Shown here one piece after another: positions 28,497 to 36,714 of a DNA stretch of 64,000 nucleotides. A program made the translations under genes and the position numbers. Source of the DNA: Chryseobacterium populi. GTDB lineage: Bacteria > Bacteroidota > Bacteroidia > Flavobacteriales > Weeksellaceae. The notes under the pieces were generated by a model. That model was not told the origin of the DNA, made no database searches, and saw only the letters and a list, made by a program, of their open reading frames with translations. Where the stretch lies: the NCBI RefSeq assembly GCF_000282115.1, contig NZ_AKJY01000034.1:55874-119873 (forward strand). The letters are read 5' to 3'. Position 1 is the first letter of the stretch. Each line of letters starts with the position of its first letter.

Positions 28497-28504
28497 TATC
28501 TTTG
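28497..28504 (+). promoter_or_regulatory. -7 promoter element of nrnA
   Basis: TATCTTTG, an exact TAnnTTTG match. It sits inside the longer frame that starts at 28471, which argues for the start at 28531. Confidence 0.6.
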
Positions 28505-28530
28505 GAGACCTAAATTTTAAAGAAGACATA

Positions 28531-29538
28531 ATGATGTTTACACCTGCGGAACTTTTAGAAATTAATGCACTGCTTACTCCTGAAAATAAGATAGTTATTC
28601 TTACTCACTATAATCCGGACGGAGATGCTATCGGTTCCAGTTTAGGGCTTAAACATTATCTTCAGGCTAAAGGAATCAATGCTGAAGTAGTGGTTCCGAA
28701 TGATTTTCCAAAATTTCTGAAATGGATGCCTGAAGCCAGAAAGAATATCATTGGTGAATATAAAAGAAAGATAGCATTTGATTTAATTAATGAAGCAGAT
28801 GTGATTTTCTGCCTGGATTTTAATTCCCCGGCGAGAATCGGAATCCTGGGCGACTGGCTGGTAAGAGCTAAGGCTAAAAAAATTCTTATTGATCATCATC
28901 AGCAACCGGAAGAATTTGATTATGTCTATTCTGATACGATTATTCCGGCGACATCACAGATGATTTATCATTTTATAGAAGCACTGCATGATGAAGCACT
29001 GGTAAATAAAGATATTGCAGAATGTCTTTACACCGGAATTATGACTGATACCGGTGGTTTCCGTTTCCGTTCCACGAGCGCGACAACGCACCGGATTATT
29101 GCTAACCTGATTGAAAAAGGAGCAGATCCGTCTGTCATCACGTCCAATACCTGGGATACCAATACGGTTTCGCGTCTTCATTTGCTGGCATTGATCCTTG
29201 GAAGGATTGAAGTGGTAAACGACGGAAAAGTGGCTGTTTTATACCTTACCCGAAAAGAGCTTCAGGAATATGGTTTCCAGAAAGGAGATACGGAAGGTTT
29301 TGTAAACTACGGCTTAAGTATTGTGGGAGTAAGAATGTCAGCGTTTTTCATGGAAGATCTTTATGAAGATTTTATTAAAATTTCTTTCAGAAGTAAGGAT
29401 GATGTAGATGTAAACCAGCTTTCGAGAAAACATTTTAACGGTGGCGGGCACATCAATGCAGCAGGGGGGAAGTCTTATGAATCTTTACCGGACACGATCG
29501 AAACTTTCAAAGCCAGAGTAGCAGAAGAAAATTTGTAA
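28531..29538 (+). CDS. nrnA: DHH/DHHA1 phosphoesterase, NrnA-type
   Basis: Probably degrades short oligoribonucleotides and/or pAp in the cytoplasm. 335 residues from MMFTPAELLEIN; a longer frame starts at 28471, upstream of the promoter box. Motif I VILTHYNPDGDAIGSSLGL, motif II VIFCLDFN, motif III ILIDHHQQPEEFDY (DHH), motif IV GIMTDTGGFRF, and DHHA1 with SRKHFNGGGHINAAGG at the end. The length matches bifunctional oligoribonuclease/pAp phosphatases. Confidence 0.9.
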   Translation: MMFTPAELLEINALLTPENKIVILTHYNPDGDAIGSSLGLKHYLQAKGINAEVVVPNDFPKFLKWMPEARKNIIGEYKRKIAFDLINEADVIFCLDFNSPARIGILGDWLVRAKAKKILIDHHQQPEEFDYVYSDTIIPATSQMIYHFIEALHDEALVNKDIAECLYTGIMTDTGGFRFRSTSATTHRIIANLIEKGADPSVITSNTWDTNTVSRLHLLALILGRIEVVNDGKVAVLYLTRKELQEYGFQKGDTEGFVNYGLSIVGVRMSAFFMEDLYEDFIKISFRSKDDVDVNQLSRKHFNGGGHINAAGGKSYESLPDTIETFKARVAEENL

Positions 29539-29608
29539 GGAAACGGAATTGTTAATTTATAAAAAAGCAACAAGGCATATGGGCGCATATATTTATTGGC
29601 CCTAACAG

Positions 29609-30409
29609 TCAATTATAAGCTCTCTTAGTGTAGCCCTTATCTTCCAGTTCTTTGCAGGTATATTCGTATACTTCCTGGAACATTTCATCCATAAATTTCT
29701 TGTTGAAGAGGCTGAATTTTGTCATTTTAGGTGGATCCAGAAAAATATCACAGGATTTTACTTTGGAGTAAACGGATTTTGCAATGGCTAAATGCAGGAT
29801 TCTGTCAAACTCTTTCATCAAGCTCATTTTCTGAAGTCCGTCGTAGCTTAATGAATTGACATGGGAAGCAATCAGGAAATTGCATTTATCAATAATGGGT
29901 TCGATAGGAAGGTTGTCCAGGACTCCGCCATCTACATATATTTTTTCTCCGATCCTCACAGGAGGCAGGATAAAAGGTACACTCGAGGATGCTAAAAGTG
30001 GCTGAAAAAGAGGGCCTTCTGAAAAGAAATCTACAATGCCATGAGTCATTTCCGTGGCTGCAACAATAACCGGAATTTTCAAAATATCAAAATTATCTTT
30101 CGGAAAATGATCGGTAAGGAGTTTTAGAATAAAGTTTGAACTAAAAATGCCGTTTTTGGAAAGCTTTAAATATGACCTTGAAAAAAATGTTGTATGTTTT
30201 ACAATCTCCATCATTTCATCAGGTGTTTTCCCGAAAGAATAGAATGCTGCAATGATAGAACCTGCACTTGTTCCGGAGATGATTTCTGGTTTCAGGTCAT
30301 ATTCTTCCAAAGCTTTTAAAACAGCGATGTGGGCAATTCCACGCATTCCCCCGCCCGAGAGTGTCAGGCCGATAACTGGTTTCTTTTTTTTGAAAGAGAA
30401 TAAACCCAT
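29609..30409 (-). CDS. Patatin-like phospholipase
   Basis: Acyl hydrolase of the patatin family, probably on membrane lipids. 266 residues without signal peptide: oxyanion loop LTLSGGGMRGIAHIA (16-28), nucleophile ISGTSAGSIIAAF (Ser 48 in GTSAG), and the catalytic Asp in YVDGGVLDNLPIEP. The size matches the RssA/YlbK-like bacterial group. A near-consensus box TATCTTAG lies upstream (30428-30435). Confidence 0.9.
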   Translation of the reverse strand: MGLFSFKKKKPVIGLTLSGGGMRGIAHIAVLKALEEYDLKPEIISGTSAGSIIAAFYSFGKTPDEMMEIVKHTTFFSRSYLKLSKNGIFSSNFILKLLTDHFPKDNFDILKIPVIVAATEMTHGIVDFFSEGPLFQPLLASSSVPFILPPVRIGEKIYVDGGVLDNLPIEPIIDKCNFLIASHVNSLSYDGLQKMSLMKEFDRILHLAIAKSVYSKVKSCDIFLDPPKMTKFSLFNKKFMDEMFQEVYEYTCKELEDKGYTKRAYN

Positions 30410-30458
30410 GTAGAAAATTAAGCGTTACTAAGATACAAGAATTTTTGACACCTGTTTT

Positions 30459-31292
30459 TTAGGGTTCATCACATTCGGCATCAATTTTTGTGAAAAGCGA
30501 ATTGAAGTTTTTATTCATTTCTGTATTGTGTTCCGGTCTTTGAATATTGTCGTTTACACAATTTCCCCATCCGAATACAATAAGATCCATAATGGCATAA
30601 TCTCTCTTGTCAGGAGAATTAAAACGGTTTTCAAATTCGTTCATAACGTTTTGAGGATTTCCGTTTTTCCTGCTCATTTCTTCACGGAGCTTTCTCCACT
30701 CTGCAGTCATTTCATTGTCGTTGGAATTCAAAGCTTTTATAAAACGCTCACAATTTTCAGAATATTTGTCTTTTAATAAAACTGACGGGTCGGAATATGC
30801 TGCAATCTGGTTTTTTTCAGTTTCATATTCCTGCATCAGGGACTGAAGGGTTTGTTTCTTTACATTCTGCCAGTAAGGTATATTAACGACCTGTAAGTTT
30901 TCAATTGCTTTTTTCTTTTCTTTGAACTCCTTTTCTAATTTTTTTAAAATCTGGTCTTTGTCTCGTCTTACTTCCTGAAGGTCTGCAAGCTTGAAAACAT
31001 GCGGAGAGCTTAGTATTGCACCTCCGAACTTGTAGTAAAGCTGATATGTTGCTTCCAGTTCGTCTCGGGTATATTTGCTTTCGTCAAAATAACCTTTATT
31101 GGTACATAGTTCGGTTTCAAAGACAAAAAATCCCTGATCCTGCCGTTCTTTTATCAGAGAATCTTTCTGGGCTTCTTTTACATAAGATATTGAGTCGGTG
31201 AGACTGCTGGCAACATGGGTTTCTTTTTTACAGCTGAAGAATACGGAGAGTATGAGTGGAGTAATAACAACTTTCATTGGGGTCAATTTCAT
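30459..31292 (-). CDS. Lipoprotein of unknown function
   Basis: 277 residues with a lipoprotein signal (LILSVFFSCKKE, Cys 21). A central charged segment (about 85-150, EVRRDKDQILKKLEKEFKEK) is probably coiled-coil. No enzyme motif recognised. Start at 31292 overlaps the stop of the upstream hydrolase by four bases (ATGA), which fits coupling; a second Met five codons in is possible. It should be anchored to the inner or outer membrane. Confidence 0.8.
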   Translation of the reverse strand: MKLTPMKVVITPLILSVFFSCKKETHVASSLTDSISYVKEAQKDSLIKERQDQGFFVFETELCTNKGYFDESKYTRDELEATYQLYYKFGGAILSSPHVFKLADLQEVRRDKDQILKKLEKEFKEKKKAIENLQVVNIPYWQNVKKQTLQSLMQEYETEKNQIAAYSDPSVLLKDKYSENCERFIKALNSNDNEMTAEWRKLREEMSRKNGNPQNVMNEFENRFNSPDKRDYAIMDLIVFGWGNCVNDNIQRPEHNTEMNKNFNSLFTKIDAECDEP

Positions 31293-32071
31293 AAAACTAA
31301 TTTTTTAGGCATGTTGTGGAGTAATTCTGTATTGATAATTTCTGCACAGATACCGGGTTTCTCCCAGTGTCCGTTATGCCCGCAGTCAATAACATATGAT
31401 TTGATATTGGTTCTGTCCGGGAGGCTTTTAATGGTATTTTCTGTTTTTACTGCATTGTCATGTTTTCCTGCCAGAACAAGGATTTTTGATTCAAGATTTT
31501 CAAGGATGTGCTTTTTATCGGTTCTTTCTACCATTCCTTTTACGCAGGCTAAAGCACCGAGATTATTAGTTGATAAGGCTATTGCCAAGGCAGTTTCAAT
31601 TTTTCCTTCCAGGATATCCCTTTCATTAGGGTTGAATAAATTGGGGATTCCTGCTCTTACATAATTTGGAAAGGCTTCTTTGATTATTCTGTAACTTTTA
31701 ATACGCTGCTGCTTTTTTTCTTCGTCATCCGGAAAATAGGTTGAGAAAAATAAGGTAAGGCTTTTCAGGTTTTCCGGATATTTCTCAGCAAAAGCAAGTG
31801 AAGTATAGCCACCCATAGAATGGCCTAATAAGTGAACTTTATTTAACTTTTCATGGTCCAGAACTTTTTTTACTTCTTCCGCCATCAGTTCCATGGTGTG
31901 GGTTTCAGCTAATATCTCCGACTGCCCATGCCCGGGAAGGTCTATTTTTAAAAGTGAAAAATTCTCAGAAAGATGCGGTTCCATATCATCCCAGATGGAG
32001 AGATTTTCCATGAAACCGTGCAGTAAAATCAAAGTCTCTTTTCCGTTTCCTTTTTTCTCAAAGTTCAGCAT
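31289..32071 (-). CDS. Alpha/beta hydrolase
   Basis: 260 residues, cytoplasmic. LILLHGFMENLSIWDDM (oxyanion HG), IDLPGHGQSE, nucleophile elbow LLGHSMGGYTSLAF (Ser 85), and a late VIDCGHNGHWEKP with the catalytic His. This resembles BioH/MenH-like esterases, but the substrate cannot be read from sequence. It shares a transcription unit with the two lipoprotein genes on either side. Confidence 0.9.
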   Translation of the reverse strand: MLNFEKKGNGKETLILLHGFMENLSIWDDMEPHLSENFSLLKIDLPGHGQSEILAETHTMELMAEEVKKVLDHEKLNKVHLLGHSMGGYTSLAFAEKYPENLKSLTLFFSTYFPDDEEKKQQRIKSYRIIKEAFPNYVRAGIPNLFNPNERDILEGKIETALAIALSTNNLGALACVKGMVERTDKKHILENLESKILVLAGKHDNAVKTENTIKSLPDRTNIKSYVIDCGHNGHWEKPGICAEIINTELLHNMPKKLVL

Positions 32072-32080
32072 AGCTTAAAA

Positions 32081-32590
32081 TTAAAAATGAATATCAATAT
32101 ACTCAACAAATCCCGAACCATTTATCATATCCTGGAGTCTCCATGTTTTCCCACCGTCTTTAGACATGAAGGTTTTTGTGCCTTGTCTTACATAAATTTT
32201 CCCGTTTTCGCTCTCAGAAATGCTTTCTGAAACACTTCCTGTGAAATTCATGTGCTTTTCAGAAATTATTTTCATATTGCCCTGGATGTGCACATAATCT
32301 TTTCCGGATTTTATATCTCCTGAAACTTCGTACCGGTCTTTTTCGCCTTCAATTTTTTTGAAATTTACAGAACCGGAATTTTTAATCAGGTTATGAGTGA
32401 ATTTATGGTTACCGTTGAAATCTTTGAAGTGATTTTTAGCTCTGATGCTGTCATTGATTTTTGTTCTGGCAGCATTAATAGAATCGATAACTTTTGTGCT
32501 GTCCGTTTGATTTTGAGTAGATTGACTTTCTTTTTTTGAACATGAGGCTATAAGAGCAGCGAAGCTTGCAGCGATAAGAAGATTTTTCAT
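32081..32590 (-). CDS. Small lipoprotein of unknown function
   Basis: 169 residues; lipobox AALIASCSKKES (Cys 17) followed by a Ser/Thr-rich spacer. The rest is polar, with HIQGNMKIISEKHMNFTG and KTFMSKDGGKTWRLQDM; the latter resembles Asp-box-like SxDGGxTW but occurs only once. It lies 9 bases upstream of the hydrolase gene, first in that operon. Confidence 0.8.
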   Translation of the reverse strand: MKNLLIAASFAALIASCSKKESQSTQNQTDSTKVIDSINAARTKINDSIRAKNHFKDFNGNHKFTHNLIKNSGSVNFKKIEGEKDRYEVSGDIKSGKDYVHIQGNMKIISEKHMNFTGSVSESISESENGKIYVRQGTKTFMSKDGGKTWRLQDMINGSGFVEYIDIHF

Positions 32591-32630
32591 TGATACATTA
32601 AATTATACTTTCAAAATTAAATAAAAAAAA

Positions 32631-32649
32631 GAGCATTTTTAAAATGCCC
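32631..32649 (-). terminator. Terminator after the orphan exbD gene
   Basis: GAGCATTTTTAAAATGCCC forms a short stem; on the minus strand it is followed by TTTTTTTT. Confidence 0.7.
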
Positions 32650-32656
32650 TTTCTCT

Positions 32657-33184
32657 TTATTTTGTTAATTCTTCATAAACTTTCTTTTCCCGGGGTTTGA
32701 TGTCTGTAATGCCGTATCGTTCTTTTTTTGAAATTGCGATATTATCCAGCATATCAACAAAGTTTTTGTAGTTGGCATCATCAGTCGGTTTTACAATTAC
32801 CGTGAAGATATCCTTTTTAGGTGCATTGTTATAGGCTTCTGCAATTACTTTGGAAATATTGACTCCATTGAAATCGGTTTCTTTTAAGTTGTTTTTTGTT
32901 AAATCTTTCTCATTGCTTTGATGATAGAACACTCTGTTATCTTTTCCTATAATGAAAGTAACCTGATTTTTATCTTTTATCACATTATCATTTATTGGAG
33001 GACTTGGTCTTGGATCTTTTGCCGGTAGCCGTAAATCCATTACATTGGGTTTTGTAAAATTGGTAGTGAACATAAAAAAGGTAATTAATAAGAATCCTAA
33101 ATCTACCATAGGTGTCATATCAACCCGGATTAATTTTTTTTTCTGTTTTCCGCCTTGTTTTTCTTGAGCAATTATTTCAGCCAT
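32657..33184 (-). CDS. ExbD/TolR-family protein (orphan copy)
   Basis: 175 residues with one N-terminal membrane helix containing the functional Asp in RVDMTPMVDLGFLLITFFMF, then a periplasmic domain (VTFIIGKDNRVFYHQSNE, VIVKPTDDANYKNFVDMLD). It is closely related to the second ExbD of the operon at 51702 (VDLGFLLITFFMFTT, TVIIKPTDDAVYKNFVDILD) but has no exbB or tonB next to it. It may pair with the ExbB encoded at 50154 or with another one outside the window. Confidence 0.9.
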   Translation of the reverse strand: MAEIIAQEKQGGKQKKKLIRVDMTPMVDLGFLLITFFMFTTNFTKPNVMDLRLPAKDPRPSPPINDNVIKDKNQVTFIIGKDNRVFYHQSNEKDLTKNNLKETDFNGVNISKVIAEAYNNAPKKDIFTVIVKPTDDANYKNFVDMLDNIAISKKERYGITDIKPREKKVYEELTK

Positions 33185-33323
33185 AATTTTAATTTTTAAA
33201 TGTTAAACAATTGGTGATAAAGATTGAGGTACCTTTCTCTATTTGAAAAAATCTATACAAAGTCTGTACCTAAATTTTGATAATGTTGTAAATTTTCAAA
33301 ATTTGTTTAATGTTTGATATAAA

Positions 33324-33357
33324 AAAACCTTATGAAGTTAAAAATTCATAAGGTTTT
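33324..33357 (-). terminator. Terminator of the first type-A repeat protein
   Basis: AAAACCTTATGAA and TTCATAAGGTTTT form a perfect 13-base stem downstream of the stop codon at 33380. A related stem ends the neighbouring paralogue. Confidence 0.85.
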
Positions 33358-33379
33358 ATAATGTTTTAAGATTGTGTAA

Positions 33380-34888
33380 TTATTTTCTGATTATTAGTTT
33401 ATCTGATAAAATAGTTTTTCCCTGGCACTCAACCTGGATCATATATACTCCGTTTATAAATTGATTAGTATTTATGGAAACTTTTTTTCCATTATATTTT
33501 TGAGTGAATAATTTTCTTCCGGACATATCTGTGATATGCACTATAATTTCACCGGGAAGGTTATCGAGATAAAAAGATTCCTTGGCCGGATTTGGATATA
33601 ATGAAATAATGTTGTTAATATTATTTTCTTGAGTGCTTAGTTGTTCAGTTTTAAGTTTTACAATCCAGCCATCCAGGCTTCCGTGATTTCCGGTTACATT
33701 TCCGTCTGTGGAAAAAGTTCCTCCGATAACGACATAAGAATCATCTGAAGTTTGCACAATATCCCGTGCCGTATCGAGACTGCTTCCGCCCAATGTTTGT
33801 TGCCACTGAATATTTCCTGAAGCATCTGTTTTGATTACCCAAAAATCATGGAATCCGTGATTACCGGTAACATCACCATTTGCAGATTGTGCAATTCCAG
33901 CAATGATATAACCTCCGTCTAAAGTCTGTTTAATGGCTTCACCATAATCAGAAGATGTCCCACCGAAGGTTTTTTCCCATTCTATATTGCCAAGAGAATT
34001 TAATTTTACGGTCCATACTTCTCCCTGTCCATGACTTCCTGTAACGTCCCCGTCTGAAGATTGGGTGTATCCTGTCATAATATATCCGCCGTCATTGGTG
34101 AGCTGAACATCATATGGGTTTTCACGGGAACTGCCGCCCATCATTTTTTGCCAGATCATATTTCCTGAGGGGCCAAGTTTTAATATCCAAAAATCAGAAG
34201 TGTTGCCGGGAAGAGAACTATAAGTCCCAATGGCTATATAGTTGCCATCCGGTGTCTGTCTGATTTGAGAGCCGTCATCATCATAAATATTCCCAAACGT
34301 TTTTTGCCACTGGATGTTCCCTGTGTCGTCGAGTTTGAGTATCCACATATCCCTGAACCCATCATTTAAAGAAATGGCAAATCCAATTGCTATATACCCT
34401 CCGTCATCGGTCTGATAGATGTTGTTTCCTCCTTCCTCATAGGCGCCACCATAGGTTTTCTGCCATTGTAAGGTGCCAGAGGGACTCAATTTAACGATCC
34501 ATAAATCATCCATGCCATGATTTATTGTGATATCTCCATCAGTAGAATTGGTATATCCGATAACAATATAGCCACCATCATTAGTCTGCCGGATACCGGA
34601 TGCTCTGTCGAGAGCACTTCCGCCTAAAGTTTTTTGCCATTGGATATTGCCTGAGACATCTGTTTTTATCACCCACATATCCTGTAGTCCATGATTGGCT
34701 GTAACATCTCCGTTTGCAGAACCGGTATATCCGGCTATAATAAAGCCTCCATCACTGGTAGGCTCAATATCAAAGATTTCGTCCTGGTCAGTACCTCCTA
34801 AGGTTTTTTGCCACATAATATTAGGTGATTGACCATGTATTATTGAAAAACATAATGTAAAAATCAGAAAGAAAAGTAAATTTTTCAT
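33380..34888 (-). CDS. T9SS type-A secreted repeat protein (seven propeller-like repeats)
   Basis: 502 residues from MKNLLFFLIFTLCFSIIHGQ (signal peptide). An upstream Met gives 18 more residues and is unlikely. Seven repeats of about 52-58 residues follow, with the pattern xxWQKTxGG, a DIxxTxDGGYIIxG block, DGDVTGNHG and WVIKxDxxGN. Repeat number and pattern suggest a seven-bladed beta-propeller. The end (ISLYPNPAKESFYLDNLPGE, HITDMSGRKLF, SDKLIIRK) is a type-A sorting domain, so the protein should be secreted through T9SS. It is a tandem paralogue of the next gene. Confidence 0.9.
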   Translation of the reverse strand: MKNLLFFLIFTLCFSIIHGQSPNIMWQKTLGGTDQDEIFDIEPTSDGGFIIAGYTGSANGDVTANHGLQDMWVIKTDVSGNIQWQKTLGGSALDRASGIRQTNDGGYIVIGYTNSTDGDITINHGMDDLWIVKLSPSGTLQWQKTYGGAYEEGGNNIYQTDDGGYIAIGFAISLNDGFRDMWILKLDDTGNIQWQKTFGNIYDDDGSQIRQTPDGNYIAIGTYSSLPGNTSDFWILKLGPSGNMIWQKMMGGSSRENPYDVQLTNDGGYIMTGYTQSSDGDVTGSHGQGEVWTVKLNSLGNIEWEKTFGGTSSDYGEAIKQTLDGGYIIAGIAQSANGDVTGNHGFHDFWVIKTDASGNIQWQQTLGGSSLDTARDIVQTSDDSYVVIGGTFSTDGNVTGNHGSLDGWIVKLKTEQLSTQENNINNIISLYPNPAKESFYLDNLPGEIIVHITDMSGRKLFTQKYNGKKVSINTNQFINGVYMIQVECQGKTILSDKLIIRK

Positions 34889-34992
34889 TAGTATTTCTAA
34901 TTTATTTAAATATAAACAAAGCCTGATTAAGCCGGAATCCATGTATCCATACCTAACCTATTATTAATATAGTTTCTTTAATGACAGTATAA

Positions 34993-35026
34993 AAAACCTT
35001 ATAAAGTTTTTTATTCATAAGGTTTT
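34993..35026 (-). terminator. Terminator of the second type-A repeat protein
   Basis: AAAACCTTAT and ATAAGGTTTT pair across about 14 bases; it resembles the terminator at 33324. Confidence 0.8.
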
Positions 35027-35045
35027 ATATTAAGATGGTTATTGT

Positions 35046-36566
35046 TTATTTTTTGATGATTAATTTGTCCGATAAAATAGTTTTTCCCTGGTGCTGAACC
35101 TGGATCACATATACTCCGTTTATAAATTGATTAGTACTTATGGAAACTTTTTTTTCATTATATTTTTGATTGAATAATTTTCTTCCGGACATGTCAGTAA
35201 TATGCACTGTGACTTCACCGGGAAGGTTATCGAGATAAAAAGATTCTTTTGCCGGATTTGGATACAGATGAGGTTTTTCAGATATGAGATTTTCTTCAGT
35301 GCTCAATCGTTTCCCGCCTAATTTTATAATCCAGTAATTATAATTTCCCGGAGTTCCGGTGATGGCGTCTGAGTAGCCGCTAATAATGTAGCCACCATCA
35401 GAAGTTTGTTGTACTGCCATTGCAGTATCATCTGTAAGACCTCCGAATTTTTTATGCCAGTCAACATCACCGTTGGGTTTTAATTTTAGCATCCAGTAAT
35501 CATTGCTGCCCGGATTCCCTTCTGCGGGTGTTCCGGAGTATCCTACAACTGCATATCCGCCGTCACTTGTAGTATTAATATTAAAGGCACGGTCATATAA
35601 ATCATCGCCGTAAGATTTTTGCCATTGCAGATTTCCCAAAGCATCCATTTTTACAACCCAATAATCATCGTTGCCGTTACTCGCTGTAATATCTCCGTCA
35701 ATAGAAGATGATGTCCCTAAGACAATATATCCACCATCAGAGGTTTGTTTCACTGAGCAGGCATTGTCTGTATTGCTGCCACCAAAAGATTTTTGCCATT
35801 GTGTATTTCCTGTGGGATCGAGCTTAACAACCCAATAATCACCAAAGCCATGGCCTATAATAATGGTATTGGAAGTCCAGGAAGTACCGGCAACAATATA
35901 ACCTCCATCCGTAGTCTGTTCAATAGAAGCAGCTTCATCAGGACCTTCGCCTCCAAGGGATTTTTGCCATTGCAGATTTCCTGTTGGGCTAAGTTTTACA
36001 ACCCAATAGTCACTGTTTCCCAGATTTCCTGTAATGTCACCATCAACAGATGATGATCTTCCGGAAACAATGTATCCGCCATCGGAGGTCTGCCGTATAG
36101 ATTTTGCGATATCAATGCCTGTTCCTCCTAAAGTTTTTTGCCAGGTTAAATTTCCTGATGCATCCAGTTTTACTACCCAGTAATCGCTGCTTCCATGATT
36201 TCCGGTGACATCTCCGTTATTGGATTCTGTAGAACCAGCTACAATATATCCGCCATCCGCCGTTTGACGAACAGAATATGCTCTTTCTACAGATGATCCT
36301 CCGAGACATTTTTGCCATTGAATCATTCCGCTGGAATTTAATTTTACCACCCATTGATCAAGAGAACCGTGGTTTCCTGTGACATCGCCGTTGTGAGAGC
36401 TGGAAGATCCTGCAACTATATATCCTCCGTCTGAGGTTTGCTGGATGTCAGGATACTGTTCTGAGAAAGTTCCTCCTAATGATTTCTGCCATTCAATATC
36501 CGGAGCCTGAGCCTTTATAAAAGAACAGCTTAATGCTATAAACAGAAAGTAATAGATATTTTTCAT
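35046..36566 (-). CDS. T9SS type-A secreted repeat protein, paralogue
   Basis: 506 residues with signal peptide MKNIYYFLFIALSCSFIKAQ and seven repeats of about 51-58 residues (IQWQKCLGG, RQTADGGYIVAGSTES, GDVTGNHGSSDYWVVKLDAS and so on). The type-A sorting domain (LYPNPAKESFYLDNLPGE, SDKLIIKK) is almost identical to that of the neighbour, which suggests recent duplication or gene conversion there. Probably a secreted or surface beta-propeller; ligand unknown. Confidence 0.9.
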   Translation of the reverse strand: MKNIYYFLFIALSCSFIKAQAPDIEWQKSLGGTFSEQYPDIQQTSDGGYIVAGSSSSHNGDVTGNHGSLDQWVVKLNSSGMIQWQKCLGGSSVERAYSVRQTADGGYIVAGSTESNNGDVTGNHGSSDYWVVKLDASGNLTWQKTLGGTGIDIAKSIRQTSDGGYIVSGRSSSVDGDITGNLGNSDYWVVKLSPTGNLQWQKSLGGEGPDEAASIEQTTDGGYIVAGTSWTSNTIIIGHGFGDYWVVKLDPTGNTQWQKSFGGSNTDNACSVKQTSDGGYIVLGTSSSIDGDITASNGNDDYWVVKMDALGNLQWQKSYGDDLYDRAFNINTTSDGGYAVVGYSGTPAEGNPGSNDYWMLKLKPNGDVDWHKKFGGLTDDTAMAVQQTSDGGYIISGYSDAITGTPGNYNYWIIKLGGKRLSTEENLISEKPHLYPNPAKESFYLDNLPGEVTVHITDMSGRKLFNQKYNEKKVSISTNQFINGVYVIQVQHQGKTILSDKLIIKK

Positions 36567-36662
36567 TTAGATAAGTTGAGATATGCATAAAATTATTAAA
36601 AACCAGTCAATTGTAGAGAACTCAATAAGTAAGTGTAGTCATTTTTCTAATAAGTGTAAAAA

Positions 36663-36694
36663 AAATGCCTTGTCAATTGATTTTGACAAGGCAT
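36663..36694 (-). terminator. Terminator of dsbD
   Basis: AATGCCTTGTCAA and TTGACAAGGCATT form a 13-base perfect stem with a 6-base loop, 20 bases past the dsbD stop codon, followed by T-rich sequence on the minus strand. Confidence 0.9.
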
Positions 36695-36714
36695 TCTCTA
36701 TTTTCTTAATTAAA

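Noticed and set aside
33380..36566. Possible CRISPR-like or satellite repeats
   Set aside because: The periodic pattern is a coding repeat of about 150-175 bases in frame with two secreted proteins; there are no short identical repeats with spacers.
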